Numbered from the stretch's first letter, positions 1 through 12,376 are shown. The stretch is 64,000 nucleotides of DNA from Emergomyces orientalis (GCA_002110485.1 MOWL01000046.1:62001-126000), one strand, 5' to 3'. Program-made: numbers and translations. Notes: generated from the sequence alone by a model not told the origin.

Positions 1-810
1 TAGATTGGCACCTTAACTCCGACTTTGGGCCCCTTTACATCGTTGTCAGGAGTTTCCATTTTACTCCAGTTTCCGGAAACACTGGATAATCTCCGTACGG
101 ATAGTTTTAATTATTAATAACCTCTCCAACCGTTCTAACCAGGCAAAACCAAATCCTTGCCACCCCGCCTGTCACCAGCCATACAACCATACGCCACACG
201 CCAGACGCCATTCCATCACCAGTCATCCGTCACCCGTAATCACCACCCACCAGTCACCAGCCCTTATCATCCACCGCCCCGCCTGACAAATCAGCCGCCG
301 CCAAGATCCGCTGCAGCCACTTCCATTGACTTCCACCTGGAGTTAAGCCCAGAGAATCTGTCCTGCTGCTGGGTCCCAGGGTTGGATCTGGTGGGTTCCA
401 AAGTGTGGTTAGGTACCTAGGCCGTGTTGGTTTGGTTGGTTGGTTGGTTGGTTGGTTGGGTTATTGTTGGTCACTCACTCACTGGTCAGGCCCTCAAACT
501 CAGCCCATCCTCTGTCGCCTTCGCACGTATTTCTTTCTGCCTTGGGGACACGGACAGTTCATTAATTCTGTTGACTAACCCATCTGCTTCTTCTTTCTTT
601 TTCTCTTATTTCTTAACTCTTTCAAATCAATTCATCTTCATCTTCATCTTATTCCTTTTAATACTACACTTTGCTCCCCTTTTGCGACACAACACCTTCC
701 TTGCTACTTCCCTCACATTTCAATTCGGCCTATTTTTCAATCATCGCAATTCGCCTATCGCCATCCACAACTCAATCCACTCGCACCCATTCACACACGT
801 ATACATCACC
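1..810. other. Upstream region and 5' leader of the SWIRM gene
   Basis: No convincing gene is seen here. The first 400 bases contain a proline/threonine-rich open frame (157-420) that looks like C-rich leader sequence. Positions about 432-459 are a TTGG tandem repeat. From about 590 to 810 the strand is strongly pyrimidine-rich, typical of fungal promoters and leaders just before the ATG at 811. The frame of the downstream gene stays open back to 424, but nothing there resembles the family. Confidence 0.6.
432..459. repeat. TTGG tetranucleotide repeat
   Basis: This is a tandem run of GGTT/TTGG units, about seven copies, in the leader region upstream of the SWIRM gene. It is a simple microsatellite with no evident function. 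Confidence 0.8.
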
Positions 811-1920
811 ATGAATCGTCTGCCGCCTGTATCAAGCTTAATGTCGCCGCCAGAGGCAAAGCCTCTCGACAGTTTCACTCGGTCTTTGTCACCGTGCACT
901 TCTAAACACTCTTCATTCGATGAGAATAACACACTTCCTCCCATTTCTGCCCATCGAAAACGCACCCAATCTGAGATGGATCTACCCTCGCCACCCGTCA
1001 CTCCGTACACTGGGAATAAGAAACAAAAGTCGAATTCCCACGATCAGATCGAGAATGATGCCTCTGCTGTTTCCTCGAAAGATCCAGTCCTCTTCCCGCA
1101 CAATGAGACCGATATCTTGCCTGATGAGCCACTATTTGGCCCACAATTGGCCCCCGTCGCTGAGCGCCTCGTGGACAAACACATGGCGAGCCAGATGTTA
1201 AGATTTCAAGACAAGAAGAATAAACCAACTCGCAGAGAATATATGTTTGCCTTATCATGCGTTCCCATCGTCGGAAGGCAGTACAACCGGAATCCTGGTG
1301 CCTGGGCTATGAAGGAGAGGGAATTCTTGGACCGTCAACTTTCAGTGACTAAACGGGTTGGCCACGAATCTGCCACGAAGTTGAAAAAGATCGCTCCAGC
1401 GCCAGTAAAGCGGAGTCCAAACGGTGGCGCACGAGCCCCACGACCACGGCCAAGACGCACCCCCAAGTCCACCCCCAGACAGCGAGTGTACGATTCTTTC
1501 GATGTCGCCACTTCAACACCAAAGCCTACTCGTGTTATTGGAACCAATCGCGATGATACAGACTACAGATCTCTCCCTGATTACTGCCCTCCCATCGAAA
1601 CTCATCGCGGAAACACAAAGGGCTTGAAGGCAGACTGGAAAGGCCAGATGCTGGATCTTAGCAACGACCCAGATCGACACCAACTCGACCCCGCAGAAGT
1701 GGGTCTCGCTGCCACTCTTCGCCTTTCCTGCGCTACTTATCTCTGTAGCAAACGTCGCATTTTTGAAGCACGCCTCAACGCCCTTCGCATCGGCAAAGAA
1801 TTCCGCAAGACCGATGCCCAGCAGGCTTGCAAAATCGATGTCAATAAGGCAAGCAAGCTGTGGACTGCCTATGAAAAGGTTGGCTGGTTCAAACCAGAGT
1901 ACTTTCGACAGTTTTTGTGA
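811..1920 (+). CDS. SWIRM domain protein (Fun19/Laf-like)
   Basis: This single-exon gene encodes 369 aa. The C-terminal ~90 residues (about 280-369) form a SWIRM domain. They start near the DYRSLPDYCPP motif and run through helical segments with LRLSCATYL and the conserved end WFKPEYFRQFL. SWIRM domains are DNA- or histone-binding helical modules in chromatin regulators. A SWIRM-only layout with a disordered basic N-terminus matches yeast Fun19 and the S. pombe Laf proteins linked to histone deacetylase complexes. The N-terminal ~200 residues are rich in Ser, Pro and Lys, with KKQK-type basic patches suitable for nuclear import. I chose the ATG at 811 because it follows a pyrimidine-rich leader in the CACCATG context and begins typical fungal sequence (MNRLPPVSSLMSPP). 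The frame is open further upstream, but without an ATG that fits. The SWIRM call is firm; the exact complex is inferred. Confidence 0.85.
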   Translation: MNRLPPVSSLMSPPEAKPLDSFTRSLSPCTSKHSSFDENNTLPPISAHRKRTQSEMDLPSPPVTPYTGNKKQKSNSHDQIENDASAVSSKDPVLFPHNETDILPDEPLFGPQLAPVAERLVDKHMASQMLRFQDKKNKPTRREYMFALSCVPIVGRQYNRNPGAWAMKEREFLDRQLSVTKRVGHESATKLKKIAPAPVKRSPNGGARAPRPRPRRTPKSTPRQRVYDSFDVATSTPKPTRVIGTNRDDTDYRSLPDYCPPIETHRGNTKGLKADWKGQMLDLSNDPDRHQLDPAEVGLAATLRLSCATYLCSKRRIFEARLNALRIGKEFRKTDAQQACKIDVNKASKLWTAYEKVGWFKPEYFRQFL

Positions 1921-3845
1921 TTCTTTTCACTCTCCCTCCCTCCCTCCCGCTCGCTCTGCTGGAGTCGCCATTTAGGTTGAAATGGGAAATGGGGAATCAA
2001 AAAAAAACCAAAAAAACCAAAAATCAAAAACTGAATTGAATCGCAAACGAAGTGCGCGGAATCGAATACTTGAATTGAACACTTGATTATGGACAGGAAC
2101 GGAACTCATATTGTTCTAGGCCTGCGCCTTACTTGATGTGGGACTACTTTGACGTATGTGGTACTCGTTTTACGACTTGAATGTTTTTTCTGTTTCCTTT
2201 CGGATATTTTATGCATTATGGCCTTCAGGTTGCTTTTCTCTCTCGTTTCTCTCTTCTGGTTTTGGGTTTCCCTTCTTTTAGTTATCACATACTCTGTCCG
2301 GGTTTATCATACTTTTATTGTTATGTGGAGCAGGGTATCAGCGGGTCTATGCCTTGTGCCTCGTGGTATGGTTGCACTGCATTTGATGGTGGCCTGGGGG
2401 AAATTACGGTCCTGGCTCTTTTTGTTTTGTTTTGTTTTCTTTATACTTTCCTCTCTTATTAAAGCTCTGATGATTCTTCGTTTCCATGGGGTGCATTCTT
2501 TGACTCGCATTTACGGGAATTTCTTTTTTGGAAGGAAGCGGAGGTGAAGGCGGGCAGGAAAGGTTGGTTCAGAGACACGGCTTTTTCCATGCGCATTTTA
2601 CCATACGGCACTCGTTACTTTTTCTTTGTTTTCTTCGCTGGGTACATTGGAGTGGCGTTATTCATCATGTTAGGCGTTTTATTGTGTCTCTGGCTGTTTT
2701 TGTGTATTTTTTTTCAGTTTGGGTGGTTGGGAACTGGATGCGCTCTCAGAATGACTACAGGTCCTTGGATTTTCTTTCTTTCATTATTATTATTATGGTT
2801 TAATGGCGAGTATGGGCTGGTTTGGTTCATAGCATTTTGAAATACCCAATACCCAATACCCTGATACTCAGTACTGAATATCCAATATTATCAGATTCTT
2901 TCCTTAATATGCTTTCTATCTAAATTTATTTCTTAGGAGAATTTAGAGTGGTTATATCCGACCCCTCGTATATCTACGTTAACTGTTTCAGCCGTGCTTA
3001 CTATTAATATCTTACTTAACCTTCACCAACCTCACATATATTAGTGTAGTTTTGTTTCACCCTATTTCTTTGATTCAGCTTAGAGACAACTGATACTTTT
3101 GAACAAGGGCAGTGTTGAAACAGTAGATCTCTTTTCTCCTTTTGCCCAACTGCGCGTAATGCCGATTGCCAATGGTTATACTAACAAAAAGAAAGAGCCT
3201 TTGCTTTGTTGGAATTGAAAAATATTTACTGCATAGAGTTGGTATGTTGGTGATCACTCTGATGCGAACGGCTGAGGGAATATTCGGCTCTAAATTTAGA
3301 ACCATGAGCGATGCACAGCAATGCCGACTTTTTTGTTTTCTTTTTCCAGGTTCTTTTCAACAAGTAGTCATTTTTTCAATCATTGGAATGACTGCCTTAT
3401 GGAATAGAAAAATCAATTGCTTATTTTATTTTATTTTATTTAAATACTGTAATTAATATCAAATACTGTGGATGTTGCGTGTGTGCCTGGAGTTGTAGTA
3501 TTTAACAAGTAAGCAGCAGTGGATGAATAAGCCAAGCCCGCCTTACAAGATCTGGGCAAATCAGCCACCTTCTCGTGCGCAATCAAGCTGACATCAATCA
3601 ATTCAGTCCACCACCACGGCTTCTATCGTCACCACGACCGAGCCTTTCAACCATCGCAACCCCAGGACTGCAATCTGACAAAAGGACAAAGGATAAGGAG
3701 GAGGAACAATAGGATCTCGACTGACACCTGACAAGTTCCCAGGTGGACTTAGTCAGACCACCCAACCCCCCCAAAACATTCTGCTCTCCCTATAATTCCT
3801 CCCCCCTTCGAGCCGCAGGCCTCGCTGCTGCCCATCTCCTCTACT
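1921..3845. other. Intergenic region, SWIRM gene to CDC50 gene
   Basis: This 1.9 kb spacer contains the likely 3' UTR of the SWIRM gene (T-rich from about 2160 to 2840) and the promoter of the CDC50 gene. T-richness produces hydrophobic-looking open frames at 2149-2547 and 2544-2840 that have no domain features. No RNA gene or mobile element was recognised. Confidence 0.6.
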
Positions 3846-5589
3846 ATGGCGCCGTCGGAACCGGATTCTGTAGACGAACAGGATCCTCGCAATGCCGGAG
3901 ATGAAAAGAAACAAAAGAGCCGGAGACCAGCAAGTGCGCATAATCCCTACTAAATCTTTGAATCTCGCCATGGCTTCCCTGCTACCTACCAAGTATCTGG
4001 AGATGTTGGGGGCAACATCTTGCTGACAAAATGTTGCTGCGGCGACGCTTCCAGACACGGCATTCCGGCAACAACGCTTAAAGGCCTGGCAGTAAGTACT
4101 TTTGTTACTATTCTCTTTGACTGTCGTGTGAGGACTGGGCTCTTCGAAGGAGCTTGAGACATATATCGCTGACGCGGCTTTTCCGGAAGGCCTATCCTCA
4201 CTCCGAAAACGGTTCTTCCGTTGTTCTTCATTGTCGGAGTCATATTCGCCCCGATCGGAGGCCTACTGATATGGGCTAGTTCTACAGTACGCAATAAATC
4301 CATGTGTTCATGTGTTGTTTTGGAGGCTTTGTCTGTACCAGTGACCGATTGCTTACTGATGCGGATCTTGCGGAATAGGTACAAGAGGTGGTTATCGATT
4401 ACACAAATTGCGCGTCTGAAGCGCCGCTTGGTGATCCCCGGCCTATGAACCCGGGGAGTTACCACTCGTCATTCCGGTCCCGAGAGATTGACACGCCCTC
4501 TTGGAAGCGCGAAGATAACGTGATAAGAACTCTCCCGGACGGCGAACCCCAGGACACAACTTTATGCTCGCTGTATTTTGAAATCCCGAATGACCTAGGA
4601 CCGTCCGTATTCCTCTACTATCGCCTCACCAACTTTTACCAAAACCACCGGCGATATGTTAAATCTTTGGACCTGGAACAGCTCAAGGGCAAAGCTCTCC
4701 CCAATAGCACGATAAACGGGAGTCCCTGTGACCCGCTCAGGATTGACCCCGAAACTAAGAAGGCGTATTATCCTTGTGGTCTCATTGCGAACTCTGTTTT
4801 CAATGACACTTTCTCTTCCCCTGCCCTCCTTGGAACGTCGAACAACCAATCCTATAAGATGACCAACAAGGGCATTTCCTGGAGTAGTGACAAACAATTA
4901 TTCAGGAAGACTGAATACAAGCCGGATCAGATTTCACCTCCTCCCAACTGGCGGAAGCGATACCCCCATGGCTACACCGATGAGAACCCTCCCCCTGATT
5001 TGCACGAGGACGAAGAACTCCAGGTGTGGATGAGAACCGCAGGTCTACCGACCTTCAGCAAGCTGGCGAGAAGAAATGACCGTGATGTGATGAAGGCTGG
5101 GGATTATCGAATTGATATCGATGATAGTACGGCTCTTAACCCTTGCCGCTTATTTCTACCTTTCTCTTCCCCTTCTTATTTCCTCACTATTTAGTTAGCC
5201 CTTTGCTGACAGACATTTTCCTATTAGATTTCCCAGTCTACCGTTACGGAGGGTCGAAGTTTATCGTGATATCCACAAATACTGTAATGGGTGGTAAAAA
5301 CCCATTCATGGGAATTGCATATGTAGTCGTTGGAGGGATTTGCATTGTTCTCGGCGCCTTGTTCACACTGGCACACCTAGTTAAGCCACGGTTCGTTCTC
5401 CTCTCTCCCCTTATCTTTTTATCTCTCTATCAATAATCCCAACCTCTGCCATAATCGCCCTCTACTAAGCCAATTTACTTCTTGTCATATAGGAAACTCG
5501 GTGACCACACATACCTGACGTGGAATAACGAACAGCCAAGTACAGCCACCGCAACCGGCCGCGAAACCCGGTTCGGTGGCGGGTCTTGA
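3846..5589 (+). CDS. CDC50/LEM3-family P4-ATPase flippase subunit
   Basis: The CDS has six exons: 3846-3933, 4055-4091, 4190-4286, 4379-5126, 5228-5390 and 5493-5589, giving 409 aa. CDC50/Lem3 proteins are obligate partners of P4-ATPase lipid flippases. They are needed for ER exit of the pump and for phospholipid translocation in Golgi, endosome or plasma membrane. Visible features are a cytosolic N-terminus ending in TAFRQQRLKAWQPILTP (the family's conserved juxtamembrane stretch), TM1 at about residues 46-72, a large exoplasmic domain with N-glycosylation sequons and cysteines (for example DYTNC), and TM2 at about 349-372. After TM2 comes a short tail with KLGDHTYLTWN. Two membrane segments flanking a ~270-residue lumenal domain is the standard architecture. 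All junctions keep phase and have GT/AG ends. Yeast has three paralogues (Cdc50, Lem3, Crf1), and I cannot say which one this matches. Confidence 0.93.
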
Positions 5590-6750
5590 TTGGTTGATTG
5601 TGGAAAATTGATTTTTCTCCATTTTCCTTTTGTTGTCAATGGTTTTTATTAATTTCCTGTTCTACTCATTGCAAAGGGAGTGACTGTCAATAGTGATTTG
5701 AGATTTGGCGTTTTCTGTTTTTTTTCCCCGCTTGATGCATTGGTTTCTTTTTCTTTTTCTTGCTCCCCTTTACCCCCATTGCTGCCCCTTCAGTTTTTAC
5801 TTCCTCTAAAATCCCCTTTAAATATTTACTTTCTTCTTTTTTCTGGGGGCCCAATAGCTGAAGAGATTTCCCGCGGTTCTTTTCCCCCTTCGCTCTTAAA
5901 TTTATGTATGTTTAGGCTGTTTAACTTGTATATTGTGTTTTGTTTTCTGGCGGTTTCTTTACCTTTTTTGCTCCTCTATTTTCCTTGGTAAGAAGCAATT
6001 TATGAGAAAATATTATATTTTATAAATTTGCTTGATCCATCGGGGAGCCATTTTGAGTCAAACAATGTACTGGGGTTGTTGGATGGGGTTGAGGTTGGGG
6101 TTGGGGTTGGGGTTGGGGTTGGGGTTGCGGTCAATGAAGGGTGTGACCATATACTATTATTAAAAATTTTAAATGTAATGTACTGTACATTTTCCAGCCA
6201 GCATCGTTAACCAAGTGTAAGTGTAAGTGTTATCGAATGAAAATGTGAAGAATGGATTTGGTGCAAGACTTTTGAGGAGCCCTCGGGAGAGAGCGCCTTA
6301 TTGAGTGAGTAGTGGTGCTGTATCATTGCCCCTTTTTTAAGGGAAAAAAAAAGCATCGAATCATTTCCCTGCAAAACAGACCCTGATAAAGGGAGCTGAA
6401 GAAATGATTTTTACGGGGAAATACGAAAAAGAACATCCCACCACCAATTAATGGCTTGAAATAAAACCAAAGTGGTTTCGTACGTGGGGACTATTATTAT
6501 GAACATCCCATCCATTGATCATATTTTTGTTCCCACCATCCGCTTTCCCAAACCATTTCCCAACGAAAATGTAAAAAGCTAAACACATTTGAAATACTAA
6601 TAACAATGAACAGATAAGGAGAAATACAAGGCACAATTTTCCGATCCGAAGGGAGGCGCATTTGAAAACCGGTTCGCATAATTATTCCACGTAATAAATA
6701 TTCATAAACGGTTGCGCTGCCGATTAAACAAATAATGGAAATCGAAAATT
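5590..6750. other. Convergent 3' intergenic region with a TTGGGG array
   Basis: This spacer separates the 3' ends of the CDC50 gene (+) and spt16 (-). The first half is T-rich 3' UTR-like sequence. It holds a G-rich TTGGGG tandem array (annotated separately) and short A/T runs. Its small open frames show no recognisable protein. Confidence 0.6.
6084..6130 (+). repeat. TTGGGG tandem array, G-quadruplex candidate
   Basis: About six GGGGTT units, slightly degenerate at both ends, lie between two convergent genes. Four or more closely spaced G4 runs on one strand can in principle fold into a G-quadruplex. The unit differs from the usual fungal telomere repeat (TTAGGG), so this need not be a telomere relic. 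Confidence 0.75.
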
Positions 6751-9700
6751 TTAGCGTTTCCGTTTCTTCCCCTTGTCACCGTCATCAAGCCCACCTTCGC
6801 GGTCTTTCTTCTTCGCCTGTTTTTCAAGCTCATCCCAGTCTTCGCCAGCGCTCTCATCATCCTCATCACCGCTAAACGCTTCGCTGGCCTCCGCACTAGC
6901 TCCATCGTCAAACTCACTCTCGTCCTCAGAGCTTTCCTCAGAAGCCGCAAGCTCAGAGTCTGACATCTCGAACGCAGATTCCTCTTCCTCCTCCTCGTCT
7001 TCTGAGTCAGAGTCCTGACCCAAAAAGGACCAACCACCATCAACGAAGAAGCCGTGTGGATCGCTGGTGACTGTCTTCATGATGGCGCCCCAGTTGAGAT
7101 TAAGGGGGCCCTCGTAGAATGCAATATCAACTGAGTCAAGCCAATCCTTAACGCCCTCCAGCGATTCAACGGGGATGGTATTGATATGAACTGGTGGTCG
7201 ATGGAAGTCCTTGAAAACAAACACCATGTCGAAATTTTTGAGGCCGAACTAGTTTGAGGGTATAGCTGGTCAGTCTTGTAAAATTCCAAGATTGCGAACG
7301 GGAAGAAGGACATACCTGGACACGCTCTAAATGCGCAATCTCAATTTCACTCAACGTCACTACCAAGAACGGAGGCTCCGTCAATTGAACAATAGCATCC
7401 GTGGTCGGCTGGATCAGCACATTAGAACGATTGGGGACGCCGTTAAAGCCGATTTCTCGGAATGGAACATCAACGTCAACCCCCTCGTCCCTCCCAGCAT
7501 CGGAGATCTTCTCAGCGAATGCTTTGAATTCTCGATCCAATGCGAGCCGACGGCGTCTTTCTTCCTGCTCAGCCTCAAACTCCTCTTCGTCTCCATAACG
7601 GTGCTTCCGTCTGCGATTTCCAGTTTCATCAAACTGCATTTCCGTAGCTTCCCGATAGAACTGCACGTCCTTGGTCTTCCGTTTACCGATCATGATGGGA
7701 GTTTTTAGGTGGACATGGATGATCACAATCATTTCATGTGCACAGGGTTGGAAAAACAAATGTTTAACGTTGCTGAAAAGAACATCAACATGCTCGCTAC
7801 GCAATGGCGACTGATATCGGAGACCGTTCTGGTGGATTTCAACTTCGCCAGGTACTCTTTTGCCATCCAGTGGTGGTCGAAGATACACATCGGGAAGTTT
7901 CGCAGGCCGACGATCTAAATATCTTTTGTTAGCAACCTCACGAAGGCAAATACATTAGACGTAAGGAACTATTCATACTTCTAATTTCAACAAGCTTGTC
8001 CTGCTCAACCACGTCTTCCATCTCCTTCTTTTCTTGTTCGCGCCTGAGAGCATTTTTCCGAAGTTCAGTAATATCTTGCGCAACTTGCGCAAGTCGGTCA
8101 TTGTCTTTCGATCTCAGAGTTAAGTTCCTCACGAAGTGTGCGGATGGATCTTCGAACGGCTGGTCATCTTTCCTACCTACACCTTGTCCAGGAGACAGGA
8201 AGTTGATGCGTAAGTATGCATACTCCCCTTCATCACTTTTACTCGCATTTTTGATGGTGTTGATGTGGAACGGAACGGGTCGGCCCATAACGGGAACGAT
8301 CACAGTTGACGCTTTGTGATCAACGTACACCGTCAAGTCTTTAACTCTAATGGGGAGCTGGTTGTCTCGCTTGTAGGACTCAAACCGTTTAAACTTTTTC
8401 TGCGATGTCCCATTTTGATCACCTGTGGTTCCAGCAAAACGTTCCAAGCCTTCTTTAAGTTTCTTTGCAGCCAATTCCTTTTGATGCTCACGTCGACGGG
8501 CCTCTGCGCCTTCGTTCACTTGCGTTGGTCGCTCAGCTCTCAATTTAGTCTTTGTAATGTTTTTGCTTGCGATAGCACTGGCCTTTGCAGCTTCGCTTTT
8601 GGCCTTTGGTTTCTGCGTCTCCTCTTCGTCACCGAAATAGAACGAGACTGAATCCATGTCAATGCCCGCATCTTTCGTGAAGATATGGGGACCACTTTCG
8701 CCAACGCGGACAGTATCTGTGATAACCATGGAATAGGTTTCATTCTTCTTGTCCTTCGGGTCCGGGTCTTGAATATCGGTAAAGCCAATCATGACACAGA
8801 GGGTCATTCCGCTCCTAAGGACTTTGTTGTTTTTGCCGTTAAGAATCATATTGGAATCTCGCAACTCTATTCCGATTCCGGCGCCGATATTCTTAAGGAA
8901 ATGCTTCTCCAATTCCGGTTTCTTGGTCTTTATCATCCCAAGAGCCTTATTGTACAGGTCCTTGGTCACTGCCCCATCCCGGACATCTTTCATGACCGCG
9001 TCGTGGATGCTTAACAAGAAAGCGTAATTGGTCTCTTGCGATTTGCTCGGGTCAACCAAAAACGTCCGGGCGATTATTGAACTGTAAGTCTTGTAGCGAA
9101 TACCAAATCCAGCGATGATAATACCGGTATGAAGGTTGTTGGAGTCGGGAACGGCAGTGAACCGCAGATCGTAATTTCCGCCACTTTGGATAACAGGGCC
9201 ATATGCCCAATCGATTTGCTGCGGATCAAACTCAGAGGGTAGTTTAGCCAGCTTCTTGAAGAATTTCGCATCGTCGATTTTCGCGTCCACTTTAGATGCT
9301 AGCGCCCTATGAGTTATTTTCTTCTCTTCGTCGAGAAGCTGGGACATTTCATCCACAAAGTATTCCGACATGAGTCCGCTGCAGGCACGGGAAGCATTTC
9401 GCATCGAGATCTAAGAACCTAGTCAGGACATGTTCGCGGTAAAGGCACAGAAAGGGACGTTATTCACCAGCTCTTCTGGGCCTTTAACAGCAAAGGCAAC
9501 GGATGACAGTGCAGGAGCAATATCAACTTCTTCTACCTCTTTTGATATTTCGCCGAACACCCGTTTCCACTCCTCTGCGAACGGACCCGAGGACGTATCC
9601 TTGGGCAAGGTACCCACTTTCTTCTATACAATTTTTTGTAGGTTAGGTCTGATCAGTTGGTTATCAAAAGTGGAAGACAACCTACCCCCGCGCCTTTGAT

Positions 9701-10227
9701 GACATCCAGACATTTCTCGAAAACTTTCGCTTTCTGTTCAGCGTCTTTGGTGGTGACAAGGATTTCAACTGGTATCTTTCCGCCCTTTAGATGTTCGAGA
9801 TGTTTCGCTATCATAAACGAAAGTTAGCACTCAAGTCATTGGCCATGTATAAGGTGTGGTTGGAATTTAATATTAGAGTGTTACCTTTTTTTGCGGTCGT
9901 TACCACATACATGGCCTCAGTAGTGAAAACGAAAAGAGTCGCAGGGAACTCATAACCGAGCAACCAAAACTAGACAGTAAGATTAATTTGGTCAGATCGA
10001 GGTCGGAAGCGAGAGAACCAGTACCAACAGCATGCAGCATCACTTACGTGCATGGCATTATTCTTTTGGAAAGAATTCGCCTCTTCTGTTTTGCCCATAA
10101 GAATCACAATCGACCCAGCGCCACCAAAGACAGGATTCGACGATCGCTTATCCGCTCTCCATGCTGAATAGAAAGTAGAGAGGCGATTGAAAAATGTCGC
10201 CTTGTCGATTTTTATCTCTTCCGCCAT
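6751..10227 (-). CDS. spt16: FACT complex subunit Spt16
   Basis: Spt16 is the large subunit of the FACT histone chaperone, which reorganises nucleosomes during transcription and replication together with Pob3. There are seven exons on the minus strand: 10227-10048, 9969-9885, 9807-9686, 9623-9468, 9410-7979, 7914-7316 and 7248-6751, giving 1023 aa, the usual fungal length. Residues 1 to about 450 form the catalytically dead aminopeptidase-like domain (conserved FWLLGYEFPATLF and RNASRACSGLMSEYFVDEM). A dimerisation and middle PH-like region follows (for example LPDVYLRPPLDGKRVPGEVE and GVPNRSNVLIQPTTD). Residues about 935-1023 are a highly acidic Asp/Glu/Ser tail ending in KGKKRKR, a likely nuclear signal. 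The intron between exons 4 and 5 is only 57 nt and is needed to remove an in-frame stop. All seven exons join in phase. The carrier gene is divergent, with 613 bp between start codons. Confidence 0.96.
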
Positions 10228-10840
10228 TTTTGGCAAAGAGCCTCTTAAGGCCGGAAAGCTGCTACGTTGCAAAGGAGGGAGGGTGAGCTTCAGTACGGGG
10301 GAAGTTAATGAACTACCATATGGAAAAGAGGAGAGTAACAAGTCGCAGGTGATAAACGGACACTTGGAAGCTCCTGACAACGTGGCTGGGGTTATCAGAG
10401 TGAGGTTGAAGATGGACAGAAGAAAAACTTTGCCAGTTGCTGTCCTGCGGCTGCTGGACGTGAAGGGACGCGTTCTGGTGTTTAGCCAAGTCGGGTTTAG
10501 TGCTGTCGTGACTTAAATGGAATGTTTGCTTTGTTTGCACTCGGCCGTTTTTCGCGCTCTCAATATCAGCAGAGCCATTTCTCATGACTATCTTCATTTT
10601 TATATCTGGTATATCCCACTCTGTACTGTGTCTGCTGGCCTCTTTACCTATCCATAGTTTTATTTATTTATTAATACCCCTCCTTGTTACATTTGCGATC
10701 ATGATATTGCCTTTTTCTATAGAAACGACACGTTCCTGGTGTCAATAAACCACTACAGTTAAAAATATCAGATCCTATATTGCGCCTCGAGGGAAACCAC
10801 TCCATGGAGCTTTCGTCCGCAATTATCCCGTCGCAGAACC
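10228..10840. promoter_or_regulatory. Bidirectional promoter region, spt16 / carrier gene
   Basis: This is the 613-bp gap between the divergent start codons of spt16 (-, ATG at 10227) and the carrier gene (+, ATG at 10841). No coding sequence is evident. An open frame at 10313-10597 on the minus strand has no domain features. Regulation of both genes must lie largely here, but I could not assign specific factor sites. Confidence 0.45.
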
Positions 10841-12376
10841 ATGTCCGTCGCTTCTGGTGACCCTCCTAATACCAGTTTTGATGGAATCCCATCGATCGAT
10901 CCAGATTCTTTGGAGGATACAACACGCCGGAAACCTCGAACAAATGCCGCAACAGGCGCATCGGCTGCGGGTGTTCGTGCCCTAAGCGCGCAGGCTGTGG
11001 CTTTTTATTTCAGAGCCCCGGCGAAAGCATTTTTTCGCACACGAGTAGAGTAGGTGTTCTACTTTGTATTTATTTGTCTATATGATTGTACGTTTTGTAC
11101 TTAGGATTGTCGTTGACGATAAATTTCCATAGCTATATGGTACGAAAATTCTCCTAGTTAGCAACCTCCCTAGATATCTGCCTAGCGCTCCGTGCTCAGA
11201 TTTGCCTACATCAGTCAGAGCAACAGCCCAGACTGATTTAAAGACGGATAAACTTAGGCTCTAGCTAAAGCTATCAACCCACGAGTCGCAGAAGGCGGCT
11301 GGTCATGGCACACTACAACTCCAGGACTCCTCGCACACGCTGTCCGCACGTATGGCTGGCGTTTCATTCCGGACCAAGTCCTCCCGCCGCTCATGGCAAA
11401 TGTTGTGTTGGTTACCACGTCTCACACTTTTGATAAAATATTTTACTCTGCCTGTCACTGGTTACAATGTCGGATATGTATCTAACTCATTGGCATTATT
11501 CTTTGCTGCAGGGTTGGGGCGGTTCTATACACTTCTTATCTCCAAATATTAAGCGGACTCCACGAGCCCACCTTACAGGCGACCAAGCGCATTTACCCGC
11601 CTCCATCTCCGAGTTTGACGTTCACAGCAGGTTTCGCTGCCGGCGGAATACAGTCCATAATCGCCGCTCCATTGGACGCGCTCCAGGTACGATTTAGCAC
11701 CAACGACATGATAAAGGGCCAGTACAGGAACGTATGGCAATATGGTAAGCACAAACTCCATGAAATAGGCATCCGGGGCATCTTCTCCGGTTGGGGTCTG
11801 TCATTCCTAAAGGATTCCTTTGGTTCTGCTCTTTTCTTCGGCATGTTCGAAACGATCAAGGCTCAGGGATACTACACCTTTGTCAGGTATTATTACAGCT
11901 CCCTCCAGCCGCACCTGGTCGAGAAACTGTCTGTGCCAACAGCAAGCACTTTGACTGGAAATATCCCCTCGATCCGGCCGCACTATGCACTGGAACCCTG
12001 TTTCCTCATGCTCGCGGGCCTTATGGCATCCGTGGCGCAGCAGTTGGTGCAGCATCCTCTCACCCTGGTGCAAGCGGTCTACTACGAGAGGCTGGAGCAC
12101 ATCGACGCGATAGCCAAGTTGGACCACTCGGGAAGGAAGATGATGAAGCACCACTATGAAGCGTACTTGGAACTGTTTAGGCGGTGTCAGAGGCGGGCGT
12201 TACGTGCGGGTGGGTGGCGTCCGTGGCTTTTCAGGGGATTCTTCAAGAATGCTGTTCGCCAGGTGCCAAGCACCAGTGCTGGTCTTGTGATTTTTGAGCT
12301 CGTACGGCGTAAATATGGAGTTGATGCGGAGGTGGTGCATATTCAGCAGGACGGGTATGATATCATTTTAACATGA
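10841..12376 (+). CDS. Mitochondrial carrier-fold protein
   Basis: The proposed exons are 10841-11049, 11200-11213 (14 nt), 11265-11406 and 11512-12376, giving 409 aa. The protein resembles a fungal branch of the mitochondrial carrier (SLC25) family. It shows GFAAGGIQSIIAAPLDALQVR (signature-like PxD...R near residues 175-182), a GIRGIFSGWGLSFLKDSFG stretch typical of a carrier matrix loop and even-numbered helix, and a degenerate repeat (QQLVQHPLTLVQAVYYER), then a third unit with WRPWLFRGFFKN. The N-terminal ~120 residues (SAAGVRALSAQAVAFYFRAPAKAFFRTRV) look like a membrane or matrix-facing extension. The substrate cannot be read from sequence. The 14-nt exon is needed to bridge phases between RVE and TKAINP, and its donor (GTCAGA) is weak, so exon 2 is the least certain part. 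The downstream exon is solid. Confidence 0.8.

Noticed and set aside
157..420. 87-codon plus-strand open frame at the left end
   Set aside because: Composition is His/Pro/Thr-rich from C-rich leader sequence; there is no domain, no family resemblance and no splice context.
2149..2840. Hydrophobic open frames resembling small membrane proteins
   Set aside because: The DNA is T-rich 3' UTR-like sequence, so Phe/Leu/Val runs arise automatically. Several overlapping frames are equally hydrophobic, and none has a conserved motif.
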